Of a DNA stretch of 64,000 bases, positions 56,793 through 64,000 are shown in pieces. Positions within the stretch are counted from its first letter, which is position 1; every line of letters starts with the position of its first letter. The translations under genes were made by a program, and so were the position numbers. The notes under the pieces were generated by a model, which did no database searches, was not told where the DNA came from, and saw nothing but the letters and a program-made list of their open reading frames with translations. The stretch is from an uncultured Desulfobulbus sp. (GTDB taxonomy: Bacteria > Desulfobacterota > Desulfobulbia > Desulfobulbales > Desulfobulbaceae), in assembly GCF_963665445.1 (NCBI RefSeq), contig NZ_OY762276.1, positions 4,086,601-4,150,600 of the forward strand, given 5' to 3'.

Positions 56793-57146
56793 TTACGAGG
56801 CCGAAGTGGTGCGAGGCGGATATTTTTTGGCGTTTAACCGCATCTTTTCCGATGCCGCGGCCAACAGGTCGATATCCAGCCGGTCGGCCAGACGGGTGAG
56901 ATAGATGAGCACATCGGCCATCTCATGCGCCACCTCGATTTTGCTCTCCGGCGGCAGATTGCGGCTCTCTTCCTGACTGAGCCACTGAAAATGCTCCAAC
57001 AGCTCCGCAGCCTCAACGATCAGGGCCGAGGCCAAGTTTTTTGGGGTGTGGTATCGATCCCAGTCACGTTCACCGGCAAAGCGACGCAACTCCATGGCCA
57101 GTTGCTCGACGGTCGTACAATGGTACTGCTTTGTCTCTTCAGTCAT
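56793..57146 (-). CDS. MazG-like nucleotide pyrophosphohydrolase
   Basis: A 117-residue all-alpha NTP pyrophosphohydrolase of the MazG-like group. The metal-binding glutamates occur in LIVEAAELLEHFQW and VAHEMADVLIYLTRLAD. It hydrolyses (d)NTPs, often dCTP or modified nucleotides, as a house-cleaning enzyme. It starts at 57146 and is nine bases before the APH-fold kinase gene, so the two are an operon. Substrate is not determined. Confidence 0.9.
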   Translation of the reverse strand: MTEETKQYHCTTVEQLAMELRRFAGERDWDRYHTPKNLASALIVEAAELLEHFQWLSQEESRNLPPESKIEVAHEMADVLIYLTRLADRLDIDLLAAASEKMRLNAKKYPPRTTSAS

Positions 57147-57652
57147 TTTTTCACAAAATGTTGTATTTCCGGCCCGTTGTCCAGATGTCTGCCGTGGCTC
57201 TCAACGAACCGGAGAGAGAGTGTGCAGGCGAAAGAGCCCCTGCTCCTTTAATGACGAAAAATTACCAAAACTCCCGCTTTTTCACGTGGTAAATAACCGC
57301 TGGTCTTGGTAGAGTGACGCAAACGGGCAGGGATGCAGCCCAGCATGCGCCTGCCAGCAACAGCTTCGCCGACACGGCTGCAAAAACGATCTATTACGCT
57401 TCACAACCCTTTGTTTTCTTTGTGATCATGAGTTCCCGCGGTCGATGGCGTACGAGGATATCACTCCTCTCCCACTGTTCAACATTGCGTCCTCCTGCAC
57501 CGTCTCTTTCACGCCAACCTTACCCCTAACTCTCTTTGCCGGGCAAGCACCAATCGGCCCGGACATTGTTTTCCGGTTGACCGTGGCCCCTGTGAGGATG
57601 CTTCGTTCCGCCTATTGGGCCACCCCCTTTCCACTTTCACGAGGAAAAACCC
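57147..57652. other. Intergenic region before the envelope cluster, no gene recognised
   Basis: About 500 bases between divergent transcription units. Open frames overlap the following gene in other phases and have no ribosome site. It must hold the promoters of both the mazG-type and the 57653 operons, but no strong sigma-70 or sigma-54 match stands out. Confidence 0.45.
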
Positions 57653-58378
57653 ATGAGATCTCTTGCCTGCTCCTTACGAGGTGTTTTCAGTCTGTGCTCC
57701 GTCACAGCCGCTTTTCTCTGTCTGTTCCCGGCCCTGTCCCTCCAGGCCCAGGAGAGCCGCAAAATCGTGCTCAAAGAAGACCAGTTCGAGGAATCCTATC
57801 TGGAAAAGGTCAGTGTCTCCGGGGGTATTCGTGCCGGTTTCATGCAGGAGAGCACCTTGCCCCAGATCGATCTGCAGCAGCTCTACATTCAGGTACTCAG
57901 GGACATTCCCGAACCCAAGGCGAAGCTCTGCGTCAACATGGTCAGCCGCGACGGTCTCTATGCCGCCTCCTGGCATTACGATCTGGGCTCCCAGCCAGCG
58001 GGCGAACTGTTGGTGAGCATTCCCTCCAAGTATCAAAAGCAGATCGCCGACTATACCCCGGATTCCCTGGTGGTCCTGGCGGCCATCGGCCAAGATGACT
58101 GCACCTCGCGCGATTTGCGCTACGTCCCCGCCAGTTGGGGACCGGCCAACAACAACAATTACGTGCTCTATGTCAACTCGGGCAACACCGACACCAGCAT
58201 CGGCATCCCCGGCATGGCCGAGCGGGGCGCCTGCACCAAAATCAGTGCCGACTCCACCGTGGCCTATGATACCGCCTGCACGGTGAACAAGGAGCTGCTG
58301 GCCGTTCCCAAAAGTCTCTATCTGCTGCGCAACAATTTCGGCAAACGGTTACCCAATGTCGAAATTCCGGTGAGATAA
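57653..58378 (+). CDS. Secreted protein of unknown function (envelope cluster gene 1)
   Basis: A 241-residue protein with a signal peptide (hydrophobic VTAAFLCLFPALSLQAQ, cleavage near residue 32). The mature part is beta-rich with several cysteines (VCNM-like CVNMV, DDCTS, GACTK, DTACTV) that could form disulfide bonds in the periplasm. No domain is recognised. The ATG at 57653 is preceded by ACGAGG. It starts an operon; the next gene begins four bases after its stop. Confidence 0.75.
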   Translation: MRSLACSLRGVFSLCSVTAAFLCLFPALSLQAQESRKIVLKEDQFEESYLEKVSVSGGIRAGFMQESTLPQIDLQQLYIQVLRDIPEPKAKLCVNMVSRDGLYAASWHYDLGSQPAGELLVSIPSKYQKQIADYTPDSLVVLAAIGQDDCTSRDLRYVPASWGPANNNNYVLYVNSGNTDTSIGIPGMAERGACTKISADSTVAYDTACTVNKELLAVPKSLYLLRNNFGKRLPNVEIPVR

Positions 58379-58382
58379 TCCG

Positions 58383-59399
58383 GTGAGCCTGCGTACATTT
58401 TTCCGTTCCACCGGCGAGCTCATCCGCGACGTACTGCTGGCCGCGGTTGTCTCCGAACCGGAAAAGAAGGTCTTTTTCTACATCACCAGGGAATACCCGA
58501 AGACCCTGCACTGTATCGCCTTTTTTTTCAGCCTCTATGTGGTCTTCCTCGGCCTGCTGATCGCCAAAATCGCGATCAACTCCTTTGCGCCGGGCTCCTT
58601 TATCGTCACCGCCCGCAGTGAGCGCATCGAGTATCAACCGGAAAGCGTTGACCCACCGCGCATCCCCTTCCAGGACGCCACCATCTATTGGGAAGAGAAC
58701 AACACCGGCACCTTTGATCCCACGGTGCCGGCGGTCTCGCTTACCCGCTCGCACCGTCAACCGGGCCAGGGATCGTTGCAGATCCAGGGAAAGGCCTCGA
58801 TTATCTTTTCCCGTATCGGCAAGGGGCCGCTGCACGTTCTCATCAAAAGCACGGGCAAAAATGCCGTGTTCAACGAGCATGACGAGCCGGTTCTCAGCCT
58901 GCCCGGCACCATCGACCTGGTGCTCAACAACCCGCTCAACATGGTGCTGCAGGGCATTCCCTGGCGATACAACATCGACGGACCATTGATCATCGGCAAG
59001 GTGCCCACCTATGATGCCTACCTCCAGGACGGGCTCCTCCTCGACGGTGAGATCCACATGGTTGCGCGGCAGCTGCTCTCCGGCAACCATTACAAGGTCG
59101 ATCCCTACAAACTGCAGCTTGGCGATGGACTCCAATTTCTTCCGGAAAACCCCAAGACGAGCGGGGTGGTCACCTTTGATTTTGATCGCGGCCTGCAGGT
59201 GGTGGCCCTTATCGAGGCCAACTCGGCCACCATCAAGAAATTTCGCGACACCAATCTCAAAATACGCAATAATCTCTGGTCCAAACTGGGCAAGGACGAG
59301 GAGCTGGTGATCACCTGGGCGCTCATGCTGGCGGTTCCGGGCATTCTCGTCTTTTCAGTCCGACTGCTCTATTTTCACTCGCAAATAAAACTCAAGTAA
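58383..59399 (+). CDS. Bitopic membrane protein of unknown function (envelope cluster gene 2)
   Basis: A 338-residue protein with a short cytoplasmic N-terminus, one span near residues 42-66 (IAFFFSLYVVFLGLLIAKIAI), a periplasmic domain of about 240 residues, and a second span near 310-330 (WALMLAVPGILVFSVRLLYF). No enzyme motif is seen in the periplasmic domain. The start is GTG at 58383. It lies between a secreted protein gene and a secreted trypsin-like gene, with gaps of 4 and 10 bases, so the three likely form a membrane-bound periplasmic complex. Confidence 0.75.
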   Translation: MSLRTFFRSTGELIRDVLLAAVVSEPEKKVFFYITREYPKTLHCIAFFFSLYVVFLGLLIAKIAINSFAPGSFIVTARSERIEYQPESVDPPRIPFQDATIYWEENNTGTFDPTVPAVSLTRSHRQPGQGSLQIQGKASIIFSRIGKGPLHVLIKSTGKNAVFNEHDEPVLSLPGTIDLVLNNPLNMVLQGIPWRYNIDGPLIIGKVPTYDAYLQDGLLLDGEIHMVARQLLSGNHYKVDPYKLQLGDGLQFLPENPKTSGVVTFDFDRGLQVVALIEANSATIKKFRDTNLKIRNNLWSKLGKDEELVITWALMLAVPGILVFSVRLLYFHSQIKLK

Positions 59400-59409
59400 T
59401 TACAGGCTC

Positions 59410-61050
59410 GTGAAGAACAGATTATCCCATCTTATCCTCCTCTGCTTGCTTGCCGCACCGCCGGTCCTGGCCTCGGATGTCTATCTCAACGTGGATGACA
59501 ACCAAACCGGACAGGGGATCCTCCGCCCCCGGGGAACCGAGTGCCTGATCATCACCCCGGCCCATGTGGTGGAAAACGGCTTCTCCATCGAGGCAACAAC
59601 CATCGAACAGGCACAGGCACAGGCGGAGATCCTCGAACTCTTCCCCGGCGATATCAGCGTGCTGCGGGTGAAAAGCGAAACACAGATCACCTGCCGCCGG
59701 ACGCCCTGGCCCAGCCATGCCAGCCTGAACAATCTCCTGGCCACCGAAAAAGAGGGCGAGTTGCAGACCATGCTTGCCGACGGCTCGATGCGCAAGTTGC
59801 CGGTTGCCATCATCGGCTTTGACAAGTACCGCAATATCTACGTCCGCCCCCTGAGCAACGCGGATGAGCTGGTCAAAGGCGCCAGCGGCAGCCCCCTCTA
59901 CCTGGGTGGGCAATGCGCGGGGATGCTGCTCTCGGTCAATAACGGGGTGGGCAACGTCATTCGCCAGGACGCCCTGGCCAACGCCCTGGCACTGTTTTTC
60001 GAGGATACCGCCGCAACCACGGCAGGCCATCCGCAGGGGGCGGACAAGCCAGCCCCGAAAAAACCGGCAGCCGATCCGGCAGTCCAGAGCTTCAGCGGCC
60101 GCATCTTTACCAACGTCGCTCAGGAGTACAACCTCCATCTCGAGCAAAACAGTCCGGTGCGCATCACCCTTGAACCCACCGGGGACCACGTCCTATACGC
60201 ACTTGAACTGGTGGACTCTTCCCACCGCATATCCTGCCGCTATTCGGTCAAAGGAGGGGTCGACAAGGCGATCAACCTCCCCTGCACCCCACTGAGCACC
60301 GACACCTTCATCCTGCGCATCATCGGTACCGGCGGTGAGGGACGCTACAATCTCCAGCTGGCACCGCTCGCCTCGGATACGACCCTGCGCAGTGAAAACA
60401 ACATCCTCCAGATCGACGGCGAGCGTCAATCCGGGACCATTGCCAAAGGCGCGGTGGCCGAATATCGGGTCAGGCTGTATGCCAACAGCCCGGTGCGCCT
60501 CGTGCAGCAGCAGGTCGGTGAAAATGCGAGCTACCTGGTTGAATTCGTCGATTCCAGAGGAAATACGGTCTTTCGCCAGCCCAGCAGCTCGCGTCCGGAA
60601 GCCGCGGAATTGCGCATTCCCTGGACGCCTCCGACAACAGATACCTATCGCCTGCACGTGCGGGGCAAGGAAGGAATAGCGCCCTACAGCATCGGCCTGG
60701 AGTCCATAGCCTTTGACGCCCAGCTGCGGGGCCAGGCCAATACCCTGCAGGTCGGCGGGCCCTCCATGAACGGCACCATTGCCAAAGGCGCGGTGGCCGA
60801 ATACCGCTTTACCATGGATGCCTTTGCCCCGGTACGGTTCAACTTTTCCGCCAGCGGCGATAGCGGCCGTTTCACCGCCGAAGTCTGGGATGCCAGAGGA
60901 ACCCTGATCTATCAGGACCCCCACCGACTCTTCAGCGGCTTGGAAAACGGCACACTGCCGATCACCGTTTCCCAGCCCGGCACCTATGCCATCCATCTCA
61001 TCGGGGTTGAGGGCGAAAGCAGGTATAGCCTCAGCCTGTCAGCAGATTAA
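59410..61050 (+). CDS. Secreted trypsin-like protein with three repeated beta domains (envelope cluster gene 3)
   Basis: A 546-residue secreted protein beginning with GTG at 59410. The signal peptide ends near residue 21 (LAS). Residues 25-200 resemble a trypsin-like serine protease: His52 in ITPAHVV, Asp81 in GDISVLRV, and Ser159 in KGASGSPLY form a plausible catalytic triad. After a Pro/Lys linker (about 205-218) come three beta domains of about 110 residues, similar to pre-peptidase C-terminal domains, each ending in YxLxL (RYNLQLAP, PYSIGLES, RYSLSLSA). Domains 2 and 3 share an exact 29-base stretch. Substrate and export route are unknown. Confidence 0.8.
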   Translation: MKNRLSHLILLCLLAAPPVLASDVYLNVDDNQTGQGILRPRGTECLIITPAHVVENGFSIEATTIEQAQAQAEILELFPGDISVLRVKSETQITCRRTPWPSHASLNNLLATEKEGELQTMLADGSMRKLPVAIIGFDKYRNIYVRPLSNADELVKGASGSPLYLGGQCAGMLLSVNNGVGNVIRQDALANALALFFEDTAATTAGHPQGADKPAPKKPAADPAVQSFSGRIFTNVAQEYNLHLEQNSPVRITLEPTGDHVLYALELVDSSHRISCRYSVKGGVDKAINLPCTPLSTDTFILRIIGTGGEGRYNLQLAPLASDTTLRSENNILQIDGERQSGTIAKGAVAEYRVRLYANSPVRLVQQQVGENASYLVEFVDSRGNTVFRQPSSSRPEAAELRIPWTPPTTDTYRLHVRGKEGIAPYSIGLESIAFDAQLRGQANTLQVGGPSMNGTIAKGAVAEYRFTMDAFAPVRFNFSASGDSGRFTAEVWDARGTLIYQDPHRLFSGLENGTLPITVSQPGTYAIHLIGVEGESRYSLSLSAD

Positions 61051-61057
61051 CCTGCGA

Positions 61058-62485
61058 TCAGGAGAGAGGTCGCCCGTGTGAGGGTGTTGCAGTCCGGCTC
61101 TTGAGTTTCTCGGCCAGGGCCAGGACCATCACCAAAGGGGCCAACCAGACCAGGCGGCTTTGATAGCGGTCATGGGGATTGGAAAGGGCCCCGCAGATGA
61201 AGGCGTTGCCCAGCAGGGCCACAAGCACAAACAGGGCAAGACCGGCAATCGGCCTTCTGCCCGTACGCAGTCCCCACCACAGAACCGGCAGGAGCAGGGT
61301 CATGGAAGCCAGGGCGATGGGGACATGCAGCCGGTTCCATCCCGAAAGCAGCTCAGGGGTGAGGTCCTCCTGCTGCTGCCGGGCCCTGTTCAACGGCCCC
61401 GCGATACGGGGAAGAAAGGTGGTGAGGATCCCCCTGGTATCCCAATGCTGCCCATCCAACCCCTCGCCGGTGGCAACCCGGACCACCTGCTCGGCGGTCG
61501 CGTGCACAGCCTTCGCCACGATCATCCCCGGATAGGCGAGGACAATCCCCTTGACCAGCTGCCCCAATTCCCGCTGACTGCTGGACGCCTTCCAATCACC
61601 GATCTTTTTGTATGGTGAATCCTTGCTCCACAGAAATGCGTCCGCTGTTTCCGGCAAGGTCTCCTTCCAGGCACACAGTTGCACCCCAGGAGCTGGGCAA
61701 TGTTCTCTCAGCCAACGTTTCGCCAAGCCATCCTGAACCAGGCTGCCAAAGAGAAAGGCCGGTCCCCCTGGGGTAAACTGAGCGGTCCCGACGAGAAGGT
61801 AGTGGAGAGACGGCATGAGAACAAACGCCGCAGCAACTAACAAAGTGGGGAAGATGGCCTGCACCCTGAGGGGCCAGGTGCTGGCAAGCACCCCTTTGAT
61901 CAGGAGCACGCCGACCAGGCCCAAGGCCAAAGCCAGGCAGGACATATGAAAAAGCATGGCCAGCAGGGCAACACCCCCAAGCCCAATCGATTCCCAGGTG
62001 CGTAAGGCGTGACCATGGGCAACAAGCAGCCACACCGCCAGGACCATCAGGGGCACAAAGATATCCGGCATCAACTGGGCGGCATACCAGGGCAAACTGG
62101 TCAAGAGGGACAGCAGTGTTGTCACCGCCAGCAGTGGTGCTCCTCCGCCCGGCAGATGATGGCACCGCCAGAGCAGCTGGAGTATCCACAGGGTACATCC
62201 GGCCTGAACAGCGATCACTCCCCAAAAGGACCACCAATTCAAGGAAAAAATCTGGAGAAAGAGTCCATAGAAATAGGAGCGCCCCGGGACGAGATATCTT
62301 CCCATGGCGGCCTCGACATAGCCACCGGTGTCATAAAAGACAAGGGCATAGCCGTTCCACAGAGCCGGTGCCATCAGCACCAGCAGGCAGGTGCACAGGG
62401 AGGGGAAGGTGAAGAGGCGAGCGAACAAGGAGGCATTGACAGGGTCCTTCAGCTGTTTTTTGAAAGTATGCACTGATCTATTCAT
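61058..62485 (-). CDS. Polytopic membrane protein, possible glycosyltransferase-like
   Basis: A 475-residue inner-membrane protein with about ten hydrophobic spans and a soluble stretch near residues 230-330. YDTGGYVEAAMGR in the first outer loop recalls the acidic active-site loop of GT-C enzymes such as ArnT/GtrS-like transferases, but no diagnostic motif is certain. The ATG at 62485 is tentative; a GTG at 62587 would add 34 polar residues. It ends seven bases before the convergent protease-like gene. Next to GT2 and GtrA-type genes, a role in surface glycan modification is plausible. Confidence 0.65.
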   Translation of the reverse strand: MNRSVHTFKKQLKDPVNASLFARLFTFPSLCTCLLVLMAPALWNGYALVFYDTGGYVEAAMGRYLVPGRSYFYGLFLQIFSLNWWSFWGVIAVQAGCTLWILQLLWRCHHLPGGGAPLLAVTTLLSLLTSLPWYAAQLMPDIFVPLMVLAVWLLVAHGHALRTWESIGLGGVALLAMLFHMSCLALALGLVGVLLIKGVLASTWPLRVQAIFPTLLVAAAFVLMPSLHYLLVGTAQFTPGGPAFLFGSLVQDGLAKRWLREHCPAPGVQLCAWKETLPETADAFLWSKDSPYKKIGDWKASSSQRELGQLVKGIVLAYPGMIVAKAVHATAEQVVRVATGEGLDGQHWDTRGILTTFLPRIAGPLNRARQQQEDLTPELLSGWNRLHVPIALASMTLLLPVLWWGLRTGRRPIAGLALFVLVALLGNAFICGALSNPHDRYQSRLVWLAPLVMVLALAEKLKSRTATPSHGRPLS

Positions 62486-62738
62486 TTCCAGGCTGGGAGG
62501 GGGTTGTGACCATGCAGCGATGTTACCTGCAAGGGCTTCTTCTGCAGTCAAAAAAGGCATCCAGGGGCGTTGTATGGCCTCAGGCACCTCAACGCGGTTC
62601 GTCGGGCTCGTGCACTTGAAAAAAGCGCATGTTTCCTTTAAGTAAAGAGGTAGTGAATACCGTTCATCATGATCCCTTCTCTCGACTATGTTCCCGATGA
62701 TGCGAGACCATCCTCAAGATATCAGGTAAACAAGATCA

Positions 62739-63683
62739 ATGAGCCACCAACCTCTCCCGCAGTCACCGACCATTGCCGTCCTCATCCCCTGTTACAACGA
62801 AGAGCTCTCCATTGTCCAGGTGATACAGGCTTTCCGCCGTTGCCTCCCTGAGGCCTCGATCTATGTATACGACAACAACTCACAGGATAGGACCAGGGCG
62901 GTCGCCAAGGCGGCTGGCGCCATTGTCCGCAGCGAATCCCTGCAGGGAAAAGGCAATGTGGTCCGGCGCATGTTTGCCGATGTCGAGGCCGACATCTATG
63001 TGCTGATCGATGGTGACGACACCTATGAGGCGACCAAGATTCCGGAGATGATTCAATGCCTCATTGACAATCAACTCGATATGGTCAACGGTGCGAGGGT
63101 CACCACGGTTGAGGCGGCCTATCGCCGGGGGCATCGTTTCGGCAACTGGATGCTGACCGGTATCGTCCGCTGGATCTTCGGTGATCGCTTCCGGGACATG
63201 CTCTCAGGATTCCGTGTTTTTTCAAGGCGTTACGTAAAAAGCTTCCCTGCCCTGGCCGTGGGCTTCGAGATCGAAACCGAATTGACGGTCCATGCACTGC
63301 ACCTGCGCATGCCCACCGCCGAAATTGAGACCGCCTACAGGGAGCGGTCGGAAGGCTCCTTGAGCAAGCTCTCCACCTTCAAGGATGGCTGGAAAATCCT
63401 GTGGATGATCCTCGTCCTTGTTAAAGAGGAAAAACCCCTGCCGTTTTTCACGGCCATCTCGGCCAGCTTTGCCACCCTGTCCATCCTCCTCATGCTGCCG
63501 ATCCTGGCTGAATTCTTACAGACAGGACTCGTTCCACGGCTACCGACGGCAGTTTTGTCCATGTTCATGATGGTGCTGGGTTTTCTCTCTCTGACCTGTG
63601 GACTTATCCTCCAGACGGTCACCCGTGGGCGTATTGAGATGAAACGCCTGCAATATCTCAGCATCCCTCTGGTAAAGAAATGA
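62739..63683 (+). CDS. Family 2 glycosyltransferase with C-terminal membrane spans
   Basis: A 314-residue GT2 enzyme. The catalytic domain has VLIPCYNEELSIVQVI, the acidic YDNNSQDRT, and DXD-type LIDGDDTYEA. Two C-terminal spans (ATLSILLMLPILAEFL and MFMMVLGFLSLTCGLIL) anchor it, as in GtrB/dolichyl-phosphate sugar synthases, which load a sugar on undecaprenyl phosphate. It overlaps the next gene, a GtrA-type flippase, by ATGA. The ATG at 62739 has no strong ribosome site. The sugar donor is not determined. Confidence 0.88.
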   Translation: MSHQPLPQSPTIAVLIPCYNEELSIVQVIQAFRRCLPEASIYVYDNNSQDRTRAVAKAAGAIVRSESLQGKGNVVRRMFADVEADIYVLIDGDDTYEATKIPEMIQCLIDNQLDMVNGARVTTVEAAYRRGHRFGNWMLTGIVRWIFGDRFRDMLSGFRVFSRRYVKSFPALAVGFEIETELTVHALHLRMPTAEIETAYRERSEGSLSKLSTFKDGWKILWMILVLVKEEKPLPFFTAISASFATLSILLMLPILAEFLQTGLVPRLPTAVLSMFMMVLGFLSLTCGLILQTVTRGRIEMKRLQYLSIPLVKK

Positions 63684-64000
63684 ACGTGCGGGACAAAGAA
63701 AAACCGGAGTGCGGTCCACAGGGACAGCAACGACTCCTTCGCCAGATGTGGCGTTTTTTTCTCGTGGGTAGCGCGGCCTTTATGGTCAATGGTGTCCTGG
63801 TGGAGATACTGGTGCATCCCATCGGTCCGGTCAAGGCGCAACTGTTCGCCTTTCCCCTGGCGGCGACCGTGGCTTGGTGGTTGAACCGAACGTATACCTT
63901 TGGCGCCAGCAGCTCCGCACTTCACCGTGAATGGTTCACCTATATCATGGCGAATGGTATCGGCTGGCTGATCAACAACGGGGTGTACTTGCTTTTGATC
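63680..64000 (+). CDS. GtrA-family membrane protein, N-terminal part (runs off window)
   Basis: The frame opens with ATG at 63680, overlapping the GT2 stop by four bases, and stays open to the window end (about 107 residues seen). GtrA-like hydrophobic spans are FFLVGSAAFMVNGVLVEIL and AFPLAATVAWWLNRTYTF; the last motif, WxLNRxxTF, is the family hallmark. These proteins are thought to flip polyprenyl-phosphate-linked sugars to the periplasm. Together with the GT2 gene it suggests O-antigen or cell-wall glycan modification. Confidence 0.88.
   Translation, partial: MNVRDKEKPECGPQGQQRLLRQMWRFFLVGSAAFMVNGVLVEILVHPIGPVKAQLFAFPLAATVAWWLNRTYTFGASSSALHREWFTYIMANGIGWLINNGVYLLLI

Overview
The window looks like chromosome of an anaerobic deltaproteobacterium (Desulfobacterota), most likely a Desulfobulbaceae-type sulfate reducer or relative. 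This rests on recognised gene families, not on a database search: a type III glutamine synthetase beside a 442-residue GS-I, a short ThiC paralogue under a cobalamin riboswitch, an ArsC-family selenoprotein read through UGA, QueH, FmdE-like and paired U32-type proteins, and several NifA/GGDEF/PilZ/HDOD-type regulators. Coding density is high, GC is moderately high, and nearly all genes are intact.

Layout. 1-1.9 kb: end of a phosphomannomutase and a complete GDP-mannose pyrophosphorylase (GDP-mannose supply). 2.1-2.5 kb: a PilZ protein. 2.9-11.8 kb: a nitrogen-assimilation island: sigma-54-type promoter, amtB, PII, glnD, glnN (GS-III), glnA (GS-I). 12-13.4 kb: a membrane-anchored HTH protein with a textbook EF-hand loop, plus a small secreted protein. 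13.5-16 kb: ftsH and an unknown gene on the minus strand. 17.3-20.4 kb: a polar amino-acid ABC transporter operon. 20.5-24.3 kb: cobalamin riboswitch with terminator, then a ThiC paralogue (best read as bzaF, 5-hydroxybenzimidazole synthase), cobT and an O-methyltransferase: an anaerobic route to the lower ligand of a B12-type cobamide. 24.35-26.29 kb: a complete IS1634-family element. 26.4-29.3 kb: rdgB, queH and a NifA-type sigma-54 activator (minus). 29.35-29.55 kb: two tRNA-Ser genes. 29.8-32.0 kb: bioG, bioF and a UGA-containing ArsC-family selenoprotein gene (minus). 32.3-39.7 kb: thioesterase, HDOD protein, PilB/GspE ATPase, fumarase, CDF transporter, double-receiver GGDEF protein. 39.9-48.1 kb: aldo-keto reductase, ModF-like ATPase, and a BMP-type (purine nucleoside) ABC transporter operon with gpt embedded in it, ending in a gamma-carbonic-anhydrase-like gene. 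48.1-53.4 kb: lone CBM48 protein, two overlapping U32-type genes, FmdE-like protein, YhcC-type radical SAM protein, spermidine-synthase-like protein. 53.5-57.1 kb: yajC, tgt, SlyD-like FKBP, APH-fold kinase, MazG-like hydrolase (minus). 57.6-61.05 kb: an unrecognised three-gene envelope cluster ending in a secreted trypsin-like protein with three repeated beta domains. 61-64 kb: polytopic membrane protein, GT2 glycosyltransferase and the start of a GtrA-type gene.

How the parts fit. AmtB, PII and GlnD form one ammonium-sensing circuit. PII keeps the uridylylated tyrosine, while GS-I lacks the adenylylated tyrosine, so PII rather than GS modification is the likely control point. QueH and Tgt are both queuosine genes. 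The riboswitch, ThiC paralogue, cobT and methyltransferase form one cobamide-controlled unit. The most noteworthy items are the cobamide lower-ligand operon, the selenoprotein (its first 20 codons lie upstream of the longest conventional ORF), the HTH-TM-EF-hand gene pair, the secreted protease-like cluster, and a ~95-bp dispersed palindromic repeat present twice.
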